DNA of 48,745 nt, taken from the NCBI GenBank assembly GCA_963802795.1, contig CAWDJV010000001.1, positions 1 to 48,745 of the forward strand. Reading direction: 5' to 3'. This DNA is from JAIBJN01 sp963802795. Lineage in GTDB: Bacteria > Actinomycetota > Thermoleophilia > Gaiellales > Gaiellaceae. Below the pieces are notes generated by a model. That model was not told the origin of the DNA. It ran no database searches and saw nothing but the letters and a program-made list of their open reading frames with translations. Below are positions 17,128 through 25,836 of this stretch, piece by piece. Numbering within the stretch: position 1 is the first letter of the stretch; each line of letters starts with the position of its first letter. The translations under genes and the position numbers were made by a program.

Positions 17128-18912
17128 TCATCCGCCCGCTCCCGCCGCCTCGACACGCTCCGCGAACTCCCGCTCGAGGAGGCCGTGCTCGTAGATCTCC
17201 CGGAACACCGGGCTGGACTCGAGCAGCTCGGCCTGCGTGCCGCGCGCGGCGATGCGCCCGCGGTCGAGGACGACCAGCTCGTCGGCGAGCGCGATCGTCG
17301 AGAGCCGATGCGCCACGATCAGCGTCGTCCGGCCTTTCATCGCCTCGCGCAGCCCGAGCCGGATGCGGGCCTCCGTCGTCGCGTCCACCGACGCGGTCGC
17401 GTCGTCCAGGATGAGGATGCGCGGGTCGAGAATGAGCGCACGGGCGATCGCGATCCGCTGCCGCTGCCCGCCTGAGAGCGTGATGCCGCGCTCGCCGATC
17501 ACCGTGTCGTAGCCGTCCTCGAGCTCCTCGATGAACTCGTGCGCCTGCGCGAGGCGCGCGGCCCGCACCACGTCGGCGTCCGTGGCGTCGGGGGCGCCGA
17601 ACGCGATGTTCTCCCGCACCGTCGCCGAGAAGAGGAAGGGATCCTGAGCCACGATCCCGATCGAGCGGCGCAGCGATGCGAGCCGGACGTCGCGCACGTC
17701 GGCGCCGTCGATGACGAGCCGCCCGCATGTGACGTCGTAGAAGCGGGGGACGAGCGAGGCGAGCGTCGTCTTCCCCGAGCCGGTGTGACCGATGAGCGCG
17801 ATCGTCCGGCCCGGCTCGATCTCCAGGTCGATGTCCTCCAGCACCGGGCGGTCGCGGTCGTACCCGAAGCTGGCCCCCTCGAAGACCACGTGCCCGTCCC
17901 CGGCCGGAGGGTCGAGCGCCCCGGGCGCGTCCGACACCTCCTCCGGCTCGTCGATGACCTCGAAGATCCGCTCCCCGGACGCGGTCGCCCTCTGCGCCTG
18001 GCCGATCCACATGCCGAGCATCCGGAGCGGCATGACGAGCATGAGCGCGAGGACGTTGAAGGCGAAGAAGGCGCTGAGGCCCATGTCGCCGTTCGCCACC
18101 ATGCGACCGCCGAAGAGCAGGACGGTCGCCTGGGCGATCAGGGGCAGGAACGAGAGGAGCGGGACGTAAATCGCGCGCTGCCGGTTTGCGTCCATCGACC
18201 GTTGGAAGACGCTCTCGGTCCGCTCGGCGAACTTCGCAGACTCGTTCTGCTCCTGCGCGAACGACTTCACGACGTGGACGCCGACGATGTTCTCCTCGGC
18301 GACGGTCGCCACGTCGGCCATCTTCTGCTGCACGTCGCGCAGCACTGGGTGCGAGACGCTCGAGTACCGATAGGCGAGCACGACGAGCACCGGCGTGAAG
18401 GCCGTCGCCGCCAGCGCCAGCCGCCACTCGACCAGGAACATGACGATCGTCACCCCGACGATCGTGATCACGTGCTGGAAGAAGAAGATGAGCCCGTAGC
18501 CCAGGAAGAAGCGGACGGACTGGAGGTCGACCGTCGCGCGCGACATCAGCTGCCCGGTCTGGTGGCGGTCGTAGAAGCGGAACGAAAGACGCAGCAGCTT
18601 CGCGTACACGGCGTCGCGCATGTCGTACTCGACGCCGAGCGCCTGACGGCCGGAGATGAAGCGCCGTCCGCCCATGAAGAGCGCACGGGCGAGGCCGACG
18701 GCCAACACGGCCAGCGCGATCGTCCAGAGCCCGCTTCGGTCCGACGAGGTCACAGCGCTCTGAAGCGCGTCGCCGGTCAGGAACGCGATCGCGACGGCTG
18801 CCGCTTGCGAGCCGACCGCGAGAACGACCGAGACCGCGAGCGACCAGCGATACGGGCGGAGAAACCCGAGCAGGCGGACGAACGTGCGGAAATAGGGATG
18901 CGCATCGGCCAT
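17128..18912 (-). CDS. ABC exporter half-transporter, degenerate Walker B subunit
   Basis: A 594-residue partner of the preceding half-transporter, transcribed first in the pair. The membrane domain includes YDRHQTGQLMSRATVDLQSV (coupling region). The ATPase has Walker A GHTGSGKTT, canonical signature LSGGQRQRIAIARAL and Walker B LILDDATASVD, in which the catalytic Glu is Asp. That is the hallmark of the non-hydrolysing site in heterodimeric exporters such as TM287/288 and BmrCD. The gap to the second gene (199 bases) holds a dispersed repeat. No neighbouring gene indicates the substrate. Confidence 0.9.
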   Translation of the reverse strand: MADAHPYFRTFVRLLGFLRPYRWSLAVSVVLAVGSQAAAVAIAFLTGDALQSAVTSSDRSGLWTIALAVLAVGLARALFMGGRRFISGRQALGVEYDMRDAVYAKLLRLSFRFYDRHQTGQLMSRATVDLQSVRFFLGYGLIFFFQHVITIVGVTIVMFLVEWRLALAATAFTPVLVVLAYRYSSVSHPVLRDVQQKMADVATVAEENIVGVHVVKSFAQEQNESAKFAERTESVFQRSMDANRQRAIYVPLLSFLPLIAQATVLLFGGRMVANGDMGLSAFFAFNVLALMLVMPLRMLGMWIGQAQRATASGERIFEVIDEPEEVSDAPGALDPPAGDGHVVFEGASFGYDRDRPVLEDIDLEIEPGRTIALIGHTGSGKTTLASLVPRFYDVTCGRLVIDGADVRDVRLASLRRSIGIVAQDPFLFSATVRENIAFGAPDATDADVVRAARLAQAHEFIEELEDGYDTVIGERGITLSGGQRQRIAIARALILDPRILILDDATASVDATTEARIRLGLREAMKGRTTLIVAHRLSTIALADELVVLDRGRIAARGTQAELLESSPVFREIYEHGLLEREFAERVEAAGAGG

Positions 18913-18972
18913 CGAGAGACCAAACGTCGAGTGTAGTCAGGCCCATTCCGGCTCACGGGCCCTGGGCTCTCG

Positions 18973-18978
18973 TAAGCT
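18973..18978 (+). promoter_or_regulatory. -10 box of a probable leaderless promoter (ftcD)
   Basis: TAAGCT, seven bases before the GTG at 18986; divergent from the ABC exporter. Confidence 0.5.
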
Positions 18979-18985
18979 CCCGGCC

Positions 18986-19882
18986 GTGTCGCTCCCGCTC
19001 GAGTCCGTCCCGAACGTCTCCGAGGGCCGCGACGAGGCGGTGCTCGCCGCCTTGGCGGAGGCGTTCTCCGGCCCCGCGCGGCTCCTGGACGTCCACGCCG
19101 ACTGGGATCACCACCGCTCCGTCTACACGCTCGTCGGGACCGGGGAGGAGCTCGTCGAGACGCTGTTCGCCGGCATCCGCTGCGCGTACGAGCAGATCGA
19201 CCTGCGGCGGCACGAAGGCGCCCATCCGCGGATCGGGGCGGCCGACGTCGTGCCCCTCGTCCCGCTCGAGCCCGAAGCGGAGCCGCTCGCGCGTGAAGCC
19301 GCCCACCTCCTCGCGGACCGGGTCGCGCTCGAGCTCGGGTTACCCGTCTTCTTCTACGGGCGGCTGACCGAGGATGGGCGCGAGCCCGCGTTCTTCCGCC
19401 GCGGCGGGCCCGAGGAGCTCCAGCGCCGAATCGACGCGGGTGAGGTTCGTCCGGATCGGGGGCCGGAGCGGCTCGACGAGACGGCGGGCGGTGTGCTCGT
19501 CGGCGTCCGGCGCCCACTCGTCGCCTTCAACGTCAACCTGCGCTCGGACGACGTCGAGGCGGCTCGTGGGATCGCGCGAACGGTTCGCGAGCGCGACGGC
19601 GGCTTTCCCGGCGTCCGCGCGCTCGGGCTCGACCTCCACCGGGCCGGGCTCGTGCAGGTCAGCATGAACGTCACCGACTGGCAGGCCGCGGCGCTGCACG
19701 AGATCGTCGCCCGCATCGCCGCCGAGGCGGAGGCGCGGGGGATCGAAGTCGCCGGCTCCGAGCTCGTCGGGCTCATGCCTGCCGGGGTAGCGGTGGAAGC
19801 GGCGGGTGCGGTCCTCAGAATCGAGGGCTTCGACCCCTCGCGGGTGCTGGAGCTTCGACTCCTCGAGTCGGAACTAGAGTAG
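18986..19882 (+). CDS. ftcD: Glutamate formimidoyltransferase
   Basis: The enzyme moves the formimino group of N-formiminoglutamate to tetrahydrofolate, the last step of one histidine-degradation route. The 298-residue length covers only the formiminotransferase domain; the cyclodeaminase half of the animal enzyme is absent. Family signatures are LESVPNVSEGRDEAVLAAL at the N-terminus, DVHADWDHHRSVYTLVG, RRHEGAHPRIGAADVVPLVP, FYGRL and LVAFNVNL; the His in DHHRS is the known catalytic region. It starts the hut cluster, five genes ahead of hutI. The cluster has no hutG, so formiminoglutamate must leave by this route. The cyclodeaminase must be encoded elsewhere. Confidence 0.93.
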   Translation: MSLPLESVPNVSEGRDEAVLAALAEAFSGPARLLDVHADWDHHRSVYTLVGTGEELVETLFAGIRCAYEQIDLRRHEGAHPRIGAADVVPLVPLEPEAEPLAREAAHLLADRVALELGLPVFFYGRLTEDGREPAFFRRGGPEELQRRIDAGEVRPDRGPERLDETAGGVLVGVRRPLVAFNVNLRSDDVEAARGIARTVRERDGGFPGVRALGLDLHRAGLVQVSMNVTDWQAAALHEIVARIAAEAEARGIEVAGSELVGLMPAGVAVEAAGAVLRIEGFDPSRVLELRLLESELE

Positions 19883-19889
19883 AAGCGCG

Positions 19890-20318
19890 ATGGGAGTCCT
19901 TCCCGACAGCGCTCGCGCCGTCCTCGAATCGGACGCGCTCGCGCATCTGGTCACCCTGAACCCCGACGGAAGCCCGCAGGTCACGATTGTCTGGGTCGGG
20001 CTCGAAGGCGACGAGATCGTCTCGGGGCACCTGCGGGAGCAGCAGAAGCTCAGGAACGTCCGCCGCGACCCGCGCGTCTCGCTTTCTCTCGAGACGGAGA
20101 ACACGAACGAGCTGGGTCTCCGCGAGTGCCTGATCGTCCATGGGCGGTCGACCGTGGAGGAGGGGGGCGCACCCGAGCTCTTGCAAACACTCGCGCGGAC
20201 GTACCTGGGGCCCGACGTCCGGTTTCCCCCGATGCCCGATCCGCCACCCGGCTTCCGGCTCCGCATCGTCGTCGAGCGTGTCGGCGGCGTTGGCCCCTGG
20301 ACGTCCGGGGCCTCGTAA
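19890..20318 (+). CDS. PPOX-class F420-dependent oxidoreductase-like protein
   Basis: A 142-residue split-barrel protein: FDOR-type opening LESDALAHLVTLNPDGSPQV followed by TIVWVGLEGDEIVSGHLREQ, QKLRNVRRDPRVSLSLE, and a C-terminal RLRIVVERVGG strand. The K..N..RDPR segment is the cofactor-phosphate contact in F420-binding members. Its ATG is nine bases after a TAGAGT box that overlaps the ftcD stop, so it may also be made from its own leaderless transcript. Its place inside a histidine-degradation cluster is unexplained; it might reduce urocanate-derived or other unsaturated compounds, but that is speculation. Confidence 0.82.
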   Translation: MGVLPDSARAVLESDALAHLVTLNPDGSPQVTIVWVGLEGDEIVSGHLREQQKLRNVRRDPRVSLSLETENTNELGLRECLIVHGRSTVEEGGAPELLQTLARTYLGPDVRFPPMPDPPPGFRLRIVVERVGGVGPWTSGAS

Positions 20319-20328
20319 GGAGCAGGCG

Positions 20329-20985
20329 ATGGGGTGGCTGCGGTCCCGGTGGACGGTTGTCGCGCTCGTCCCAGCCTTCTTCCTCCTCGGATTCGGCATC
20401 GTCTCGTCTTTCGCCGGCTCCGACGAGCCGGAGTCGAGCGTCCAGCAGCCAACGGGCGACAGCGGGTCGGTCCCTGACGCGACGACGACCCCGACAACCG
20501 TCGCGGGGACGGCGCCGACCGACGCGACGACCGCCCAGGGCGACGCAATCTCGACCGCGGAGGGGACCGCCACGGCGCCGGCCTCAGAGCGAGACGACGA
20601 CGGCAACGGGGGTAACGAAGGCAACGGCGGTGGGCCTCCGCCCGCGCCGCCGGCCGGCTCCATCGGCTTCGACTACGGACGGTGGGACGGCGTCTTCGAG
20701 GTCGACAACCCCGAGATCACGCCCGACTTCGGTTTCGCGGCGGTCACCGGCGAGTTCCGCTACCTGGGCGGCATCGACTGCCAGGTCGGCCTCATCGGCG
20801 CCAAGGTCTGGTTCTACGACGGGCGCGGCCGCATGATCGGGGACGGGGTCTGGGAGAGCTCCTACGCGACCGGCGCCGGCGGCGAGGTGACCGGGCGAGA
20901 GCCGCTTCCCTTCGAAGCGAACGGCCCGGTCAGCGAGCTGCCTGAGTCGGCGTTCGTCCGGTTCACGAAGGCCGACTGCCTCTAG
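20329..20985 (+). CDS. Membrane-anchored extracellular protein with FxLYD-like domain
   Basis: The 218-residue product has one N-terminal membrane helix (VVALVPAFFLLGFGIVSSFA), a long Thr/Pro/Ala/Asp linker (about 30-100) ending in a glycine-rich GNGGNEGNGGGPPPAPPAG stretch, and a C-terminal beta domain. In the latter, GAKVWFYDGRGRMIGDGVW and EPLPFEANGP resemble FxLYD domains, and two cysteines (in GGIDCQVG and at the C-terminus) could pair outside the cell. Function unknown. AAGGAG stands nine bases before the ATG at 20329; a longer frame upstream lies inside the previous gene. It is part of the ftcD-hut operon by spacing (10 bases after the PPOX gene). Confidence 0.72.
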   Translation: MGWLRSRWTVVALVPAFFLLGFGIVSSFAGSDEPESSVQQPTGDSGSVPDATTTPTTVAGTAPTDATTAQGDAISTAEGTATAPASERDDDGNGGNEGNGGGPPPAPPAGSIGFDYGRWDGVFEVDNPEITPDFGFAAVTGEFRYLGGIDCQVGLIGAKVWFYDGRGRMIGDGVWESSYATGAGGEVTGREPLPFEANGPVSELPESAFVRFTKADCL

Positions 20986-21023
20986 CCTCCGGACGGTGCC
21001 CGTAGCTCGTGCGGGCCGCTCAA

Positions 21024-21029
21024 TACACT
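21024..21029 (+). promoter_or_regulatory. -10 box of a probable leaderless promoter (hutH)
   Basis: TACACT, seven bases before the hutH ATG. The 51-base gap after the previous gene suggests hutHUI can be transcribed separately from ftcD. Confidence 0.5.
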
Positions 21030-21036
21030 TGTCTCG

Positions 21037-22584
21037 ATGCCGCTCAGGACCGCAGTGTCGCTGACCGGTGAGGACCTCACCGTCGAAAACGTGTGGGCGG
21101 TCGCGGTCGAGGGAGCGGAGGCGGGCCTCGCCGACACAGGGAGACAGAGGCTCGTCGCGGCCCGCGAGCTCGTCGAGCGGGTGGCGGTCGACAGGCCGGG
21201 AGAGCACACGTACGGAATCAACACCGGCTTTGGCCGCTTCGTCTCGAAGACGATCCCGCCCGAGCTTGCCGAGGAGCTCCAGCTCCGGCTCCTCCGCAGC
21301 CACGCTTGCGGCGTCGGAGACCCGTATCCCGACGAGGTCGTGCGCGCTGCGATGCTCCTACGGGCAAACACGCTCGCGAAGGGCTACTCGGGAGCGCGGC
21401 CGGAGACCGTCGAGCTCCTGCTCGAGTGCCTCAACCGCGGCGTGACGCCGATCGTGCCGAGCAGGGGCTCGGTGGGGGCTTCGGGTGACCTGGCGCCGCT
21501 CGCGCACCTCGCGCTCCCGCTCGTCGGCGAAGGCTCCGCGACGGTCGAGGGCGAGGCGCTGAGCGGTGCCGAGGCGCTTGCCAGGGTCGGCCTCGAGCCC
21601 GTCCGCCTGCGTTCGAAGGAGGGCCTCTCTCTCATCAACGGGACGCAGTTCATGGCGGGCATCGGCGCCCTGATCCTGGTCCGTGCCGGCCGCCTCGCGC
21701 GCGCGGCCGACATCGCGTGTGCGCTGTCTCTGGAAGCTCTCCAGGGCTCGCGGGCGAGCTTCCTCCCGGAGGTTCACGAGCTGCGCCCGCTGCCGGGCCA
21801 ACGCTCGTCGGCGGCCAACGTGCTCCGGCTGCTGGAGGGCTCGGCGATCATCGAAGCCCACCGCTGGTGCGACAAGGTGCAGGACGCCTACTCCCTCCGC
21901 TGTGCGCCCCAGGTCCACGGCGCCAGCCGCGATCTCCTCGCCTACGCGGAGGCCACGGTCACGGTCGAGTTGAACGCGGCGACGGACAACCCGCTCGTCC
22001 TGGTCGAGCAGGGCGAGCTCGTCTCCAACGGGAACTTCCACGGCCAGCCCGTGGCCTTCGCGCTCGACGTGACCGCGATGGCGCTCGCGGAGCTCGCCTC
22101 CATCTCGGAGCGGCGGGTCGAGAGACTCACGAACCCGTCCCTGTCGGACGGGTTGCCCGCGTTCCTCACCCACGACGGCGGTCTCAACTCGGGCTTCATG
22201 ATCCCCCAGTACGTCGCGGCCGCGCTCGTGAGCGAGAACAAGGTGCTCTGCCATCCCGCGGGGGTCGACTCCATCCCGACGAGCGCCGGTCAGGAAGACC
22301 ACGTCTCCATGGGAAACGCGTCCGCGCTGAAGTGCCTCCAGGTGACGGCGAACGCCGAGCGCGCGCTCGCGATCGAGCTACTCGCAGGGGCGCAGGGGAT
22401 CGAGTTCCTCGCACCGCTCGAACCCGGCCTGGGCGCCTGCGCGGCCCACGAGTTCGTCCGCTCGCTGTCGCCGACTGTGCTGGAGGACCGCTCGCTGGGC
22501 GGGGATATCGAGGCTGTCGCCGCCGCCATCCGAAGCGGCGAGCTCGACGCCGCGGTGGAGCGCGAGGCGGGGCCGCTCGCATGA
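21037..22584 (+). CDS. hutH: Histidine ammonia-lyase
   Basis: HutH removes ammonia from L-histidine to give urocanate, the first committed step of histidine use. The 515 residues carry the Ala-Ser-Gly triad that cyclises to the MIO cofactor (SVGASGDLAPLAHLALPLVG), the YGINTGFG motif near residue 60, and the SLINGTQFM and QDAYSLRCAPQVHG active-site segments. Size is normal for the family. The stop overlaps the hutU ATG (ATGA), giving tight coupling. It is preceded by its own TACACT box. Confusion with phenylalanine ammonia-lyase is unlikely given the hutU and hutI neighbours. Confidence 0.96.
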   Translation: MPLRTAVSLTGEDLTVENVWAVAVEGAEAGLADTGRQRLVAARELVERVAVDRPGEHTYGINTGFGRFVSKTIPPELAEELQLRLLRSHACGVGDPYPDEVVRAAMLLRANTLAKGYSGARPETVELLLECLNRGVTPIVPSRGSVGASGDLAPLAHLALPLVGEGSATVEGEALSGAEALARVGLEPVRLRSKEGLSLINGTQFMAGIGALILVRAGRLARAADIACALSLEALQGSRASFLPEVHELRPLPGQRSSAANVLRLLEGSAIIEAHRWCDKVQDAYSLRCAPQVHGASRDLLAYAEATVTVELNAATDNPLVLVEQGELVSNGNFHGQPVAFALDVTAMALAELASISERRVERLTNPSLSDGLPAFLTHDGGLNSGFMIPQYVAAALVSENKVLCHPAGVDSIPTSAGQEDHVSMGNASALKCLQVTANAERALAIELLAGAQGIEFLAPLEPGLGACAAHEFVRSLSPTVLEDRSLGGDIEAVAAAIRSGELDAAVEREAGPLA

Positions 22585-24284
22585 GCACGGTCAGCGGGCT
22601 CGAGGCCCGCGTCGAGGAGCTTTGCGGGGACCTGACCGCTATCCGGGCGCCGCGCGGGCCCGAGCTCAACGCCCGCTCCTGGCAGACGGAGGCGCCGCTT
22701 CGGATGCTCCTCAACAACCTCGATCCCGAGGTCGCCGAGCACCCCGAGCGTTTGGTCGTCTACGGCGGCACGGGGAAGGCCGCGCGCAGCCCCGAGGCGC
22801 TGCGCGCGCTGGTCCGCTGCCTCCTCGAGCTCGGCGGCGACGAGACGCTCCTGGTCCAGAGCGGAAAGCCGGTCGGGGTCTTCCGGACCCACCCGGCGGC
22901 CCCGCGCGTCCTGATCGCGAACGCGCTGCTCGTGCCGAAGTGGGCCACGTGGGACGAGTTCAGGCGGTTGGAGGGGCTCGGCCTGACCATGTTCGGCCAG
23001 ATGACCGCGGGAAGCTGGATCTACATCGGGACACAGGGGATTCTGCAGGGCACCTATCAGACCTTCGCGGCCGCGGGAGAGGTGCACTACGGCTCGTCGG
23101 ACCTCCGCGGGCGGACGATCCTCACCGCCGGCCTGGGAGGGATGGGCGGCGCGCAGCCGCTCGCGGCGACGATGGCCGGCGCCGCGATCCTCTGCGTCGA
23201 GATCGACCCCAGCCGGATCGAACGGCGGCTCGCCACCCGTTACCTCGACGAGGCGTCGGAGTCTCTGGACGACGCGGTGGCCCGCGTTCGCCGGGCCGCC
23301 GAGGACGGGCGCGCGCTCTCGGTCGGCGTGCTGGGCAACGCTGCCGAGATCGTGCCCGAGCTCGCGCGGCGCGGCGAGCACTTCGATCTCGTCACCGACC
23401 AGACCGCAGCACACGATCCTCTCAACGGCTACGTCCCGCTCGGCCTCGGGGTCGACGAGGCCGCCGAGCTTCGCGGGCGCGATCCCGACGACTACCTGCG
23501 CCGGGCGTCGGACTCCATCGCCAGGCACGTCGAGGGCATGCTCGGGTTCGTCCGGAGCGGGAGCTATGTTTTCGACTATGGCAACAACCTGCGGGGGGAG
23601 GCACTAGAGGCCGGAGTCGAGGAAGCCTTCGCATACCCGGGCTTTGTCCCGGCCTATATCCGACCGCTGTTCTGCCGTGGCGTCGGGCCATTTCGCTGGG
23701 CCGTGCTCTCAGGGGATCCGGCCGACATCGCAGCGATCGACGGGGCGCTGCGAGAGCTCTTCCCGGACGATCTCCTGCTTCAGCGCTGGCTCGAGATGGC
23801 CGCTGAGCGGGTCGCCTTCCAGGGTCTCCCCGCCCGCATCTGCTGGCTCGGGCTCGGTGACCGCGCGAAGGCGGGAGCCGCGATCAACGAGCTCGTGCGT
23901 GGGGGGCAGGTCTCCGCGCCCGTCGTCATCGGGCGCGATCACCTCGATGCCGGCTCGGTCGCATCGCCGTACCGCGAGACCGAGGCGATGCTGGACGGCT
24001 CCGACGCGATCGCCGACTGGCCCATCTTGAACGCCCTCCTGAACACCGCCGCGGGGGCGACCTGGGTGAGCGTCCACCACGGCGGAGGCGTCGGCATCGG
24101 GAACTCCATCCACGCCGGCATGGTCGTCGTCGCGGACGGCACCCCCGAAGCGTCGGAGCGACTCGAACGCGTGCTCACGACCGACCCGGGGTCGGGTGTC
24201 CTCCGGCATGCCGACGCGGGCTACGAGGAGGCGTTCGCCGCGGCGCGAGAGCACTCCCTGCGCGTCCCCGGAACAGAACCGTAA
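22581..24284 (+). CDS. hutU: Urocanate hydratase
   Basis: HutU adds water to urocanate to form 4-imidazolone-5-propionate using tightly bound NAD as electrophile. The 567-residue protein begins with the conserved PRGPELNARSWQTEAPLRML and includes VVYGGTGKAAR, GQMTAGSWIYIGTQGILQGT, the NAD-binding TAGLGGMGGAQPLA, DQTAAHDPLNGYVP and SVHHGGGVGIGNSIHAG. Length and order match the family. The ATG overlaps the hutH stop. All the conserved glycines and the catalytic-site Cys (FCRGVGPFRW) are present. Cytoplasmic enzyme, middle gene of hutH-hutU-hutI. Confidence 0.96.
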   Translation: MSTVSGLEARVEELCGDLTAIRAPRGPELNARSWQTEAPLRMLLNNLDPEVAEHPERLVVYGGTGKAARSPEALRALVRCLLELGGDETLLVQSGKPVGVFRTHPAAPRVLIANALLVPKWATWDEFRRLEGLGLTMFGQMTAGSWIYIGTQGILQGTYQTFAAAGEVHYGSSDLRGRTILTAGLGGMGGAQPLAATMAGAAILCVEIDPSRIERRLATRYLDEASESLDDAVARVRRAAEDGRALSVGVLGNAAEIVPELARRGEHFDLVTDQTAAHDPLNGYVPLGLGVDEAAELRGRDPDDYLRRASDSIARHVEGMLGFVRSGSYVFDYGNNLRGEALEAGVEEAFAYPGFVPAYIRPLFCRGVGPFRWAVLSGDPADIAAIDGALRELFPDDLLLQRWLEMAAERVAFQGLPARICWLGLGDRAKAGAAINELVRGGQVSAPVVIGRDHLDAGSVASPYRETEAMLDGSDAIADWPILNALLNTAAGATWVSVHHGGGVGIGNSIHAGMVVVADGTPEASERLERVLTTDPGSGVLRHADAGYEEAFAAAREHSLRVPGTEP

Positions 24285-24347
24285 TCGGGGCCCCGCGGCC
24301 GCGACGGTAGCGCGGGCCGGGGGACGAAGGAGCCGCCCCGGGTGGAG

Positions 24348-24353
24348 TACGGT
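24348..24353 (+). promoter_or_regulatory. -10 box of a probable leaderless promoter (hutI)
   Basis: TACGGT nine bases before the ATG at 24363. It argues for that ATG over the in-frame GTG at 24342, which would place the box inside the gene. Confidence 0.45.
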
Positions 24354-24362
24354 TCGGCCTCG

Positions 24363-25586
24363 ATGCCGGCCCTGCTGATCCCCAACCTCGCGCAGGTCGT
24401 TTCGCCCGCCGGGGGACCGGCGCCCCTGCGTGGGCAGGCCCTCGGGGACCTTCGCATCGTCGAGGATGCGTACGTGCTCTGCGACGGAGGCGTCGTCGCC
24501 TCGGTCGGCCCCATGGCCGAGCTCGATCCGGCCGCCGTCCCGGCCGACGTGGTCGAGCTCGACGGCCGCGGGCGTGCGGCGGTTCCCGGCCTCGTCGACT
24601 GCCACACCCATGCGTGCTTCGCCGGCGATCGGGCCGCGGAGTACGAGCTGCGCGCGGCCGGTGCCGGCTACGAGGAGCTCCACGCCGCGGGGGCCGGGAT
24701 CATGACGACGGTTCGTGCGACGCGCGAGGCCGGTGAGAAGCGGCTCCTGGCGGCGGTCGAGCGGCACCGGCGCTGGATGCTCGCTTGCGGGACGACGACC
24801 TTCGAGGCGAAGTCGGGGTACGGCCTCGACCTCGACACCGAGCTAGCTCAGCTGGAGGCCGTGAGGATCGCCGGAGGGATTCCCACCTGGCTCGGGGCGC
24901 ACGCGGTCCCGCCGGAGTTTCCCGACGCTGACGCCTATCTCGACTTCGCTCTCCGCGACGTCCTCCCCGGCGCGGCGCGGCTCGCCGAGGCCGCCGACGT
25001 CTTCCTCGAGCGTGGGGCGTTCGACCAGGCCCAGGCACGCCGCTACCTCGAGGCGTGCCGCGGCGCGGGGCTGGCCTTGCGCCTGCACGCGGATCAGTTC
25101 ACCGAGGCGGGCGGGATTCCGCTCGCCGTCGAGCTCGAGGCCCGGAGCGTCGACCATCTCGAGGCCACGGGCGAGGAGGGCGTCCGCGCCCTGGCAGCGA
25201 GCGATGTTGCGGCGGTCCTGCTTCCCGTCGCCGCCCTTGTCCTCGGGCGGCCGATGCCCCCGGGCCGCGCGCTGGTCGAGGCTGGGGCGATCGTGGCGCT
25301 GGCCACCGACTTCAACCCGGGGAGCGCGTACTGCGAGAGCCTGCCGATCGTGATGAGCCTCGCCTGCGCGCAACTCGGCCTCTCGCCGGCCGAGGCGCTC
25401 TCGGCTTGCACCGTCAACGCGGCGCACGTCCTCGGTCGAGCAGATCGCCTCGGTCGCATCGAGCCCGGCTTGGGGGCCGACCTCCTGCTGCTCGACGTTC
25501 CCGACTGGCGCCACCTGGCCTACCATCTGGGAGGAGACGTGGTGGCCGTCGTGGTGAAGGAGGGAGAGATCGCGTGGGAGGCGTGA
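24363..25586 (+). CDS. hutI: Imidazolonepropionase
   Basis: HutI hydrolyses imidazolonepropionate to N-formimino-L-glutamate, the substrate of FtcD. The 407-residue amidohydrolase has the metal ligands in GLVDCHTHACFAGDR (HxH), a His in LGAHAVPPEF, LRLHADQF, and the Asp in VALATDFNPGSA. The family-specific FEAKSGYGLDLDTE is also present. Start: ATG 24363 gives the usual short N-terminus (PALLIPNLAQVVSP); an in-frame GTG lies 21 bases upstream. The gene follows hutU after 78 bases and is probably both co-transcribed and started from its own TACGGT box. Confidence 0.95.
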   Translation: MPALLIPNLAQVVSPAGGPAPLRGQALGDLRIVEDAYVLCDGGVVASVGPMAELDPAAVPADVVELDGRGRAAVPGLVDCHTHACFAGDRAAEYELRAAGAGYEELHAAGAGIMTTVRATREAGEKRLLAAVERHRRWMLACGTTTFEAKSGYGLDLDTELAQLEAVRIAGGIPTWLGAHAVPPEFPDADAYLDFALRDVLPGAARLAEAADVFLERGAFDQAQARRYLEACRGAGLALRLHADQFTEAGGIPLAVELEARSVDHLEATGEEGVRALAASDVAAVLLPVAALVLGRPMPPGRALVEAGAIVALATDFNPGSAYCESLPIVMSLACAQLGLSPAEALSACTVNAAHVLGRADRLGRIEPGLGADLLLLDVPDWRHLAYHLGGDVVAVVVKEGEIAWEA

Positions 25587-25590
25587 GCGG

Positions 25591-25836
25591 GTGAGCTGGT
25601 GGGTGCCGCTCGTGTTCGTCGCCGCAGGACTGCTGGGGCTCGCGATCGCATGGAGCCTGACGGCAGGCCGCCCGAGGGACGACGAGTACGCGGAGGTTGC
25701 GCCCGCGCACGGCGGACCGCGTAGGTCGCGCTACCGCCAGGACAACGACCTCCGCTGGAACCCCGCTGCATTCGTCACAGTCGTGCTGCTCATTGGCGGC
25801 CTGGCGCTGATCGCCGTGCTGATCGAGGTGGCCTAG
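25591..25836 (+). CDS. Small two-helix membrane protein
   Basis: An 81-residue protein with two hydrophobic helices: PLVFVAAGLLGLAIAWSLTA at the N-terminus and FVTVVLLIGGLALIAVLIEV at the C-terminus. Between them is a charged cytoplasmic or periplasmic loop rich in Arg, Asp and Tyr. It starts at GTG five bases after the hutI stop, and its stop shares one base with the next start. I do not recognise the family. Position and coupling suggest it works with the next membrane protein; no link to histidine use can be shown. Confidence 0.65.
   Translation: MSWWVPLVFVAAGLLGLAIAWSLTAGRPRDDEYAEVAPAHGGPRRSRYRQDNDLRWNPAAFVTVVLLIGGLALIAVLIEVA

Noticed and set aside
15063..17414. 783-codon plus-strand frame opposite the ABC exporter genes
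   Set aside because: Antisense shadow; extremely Arg/Asp/Glu-rich, no domains, and spans two real genes and the gap between them.
24342..24362. Upstream GTG start for hutI
   Set aside because: It would put the TACGGT box inside the gene and add seven residues not seen in the family; ATG 24363 is preferred.
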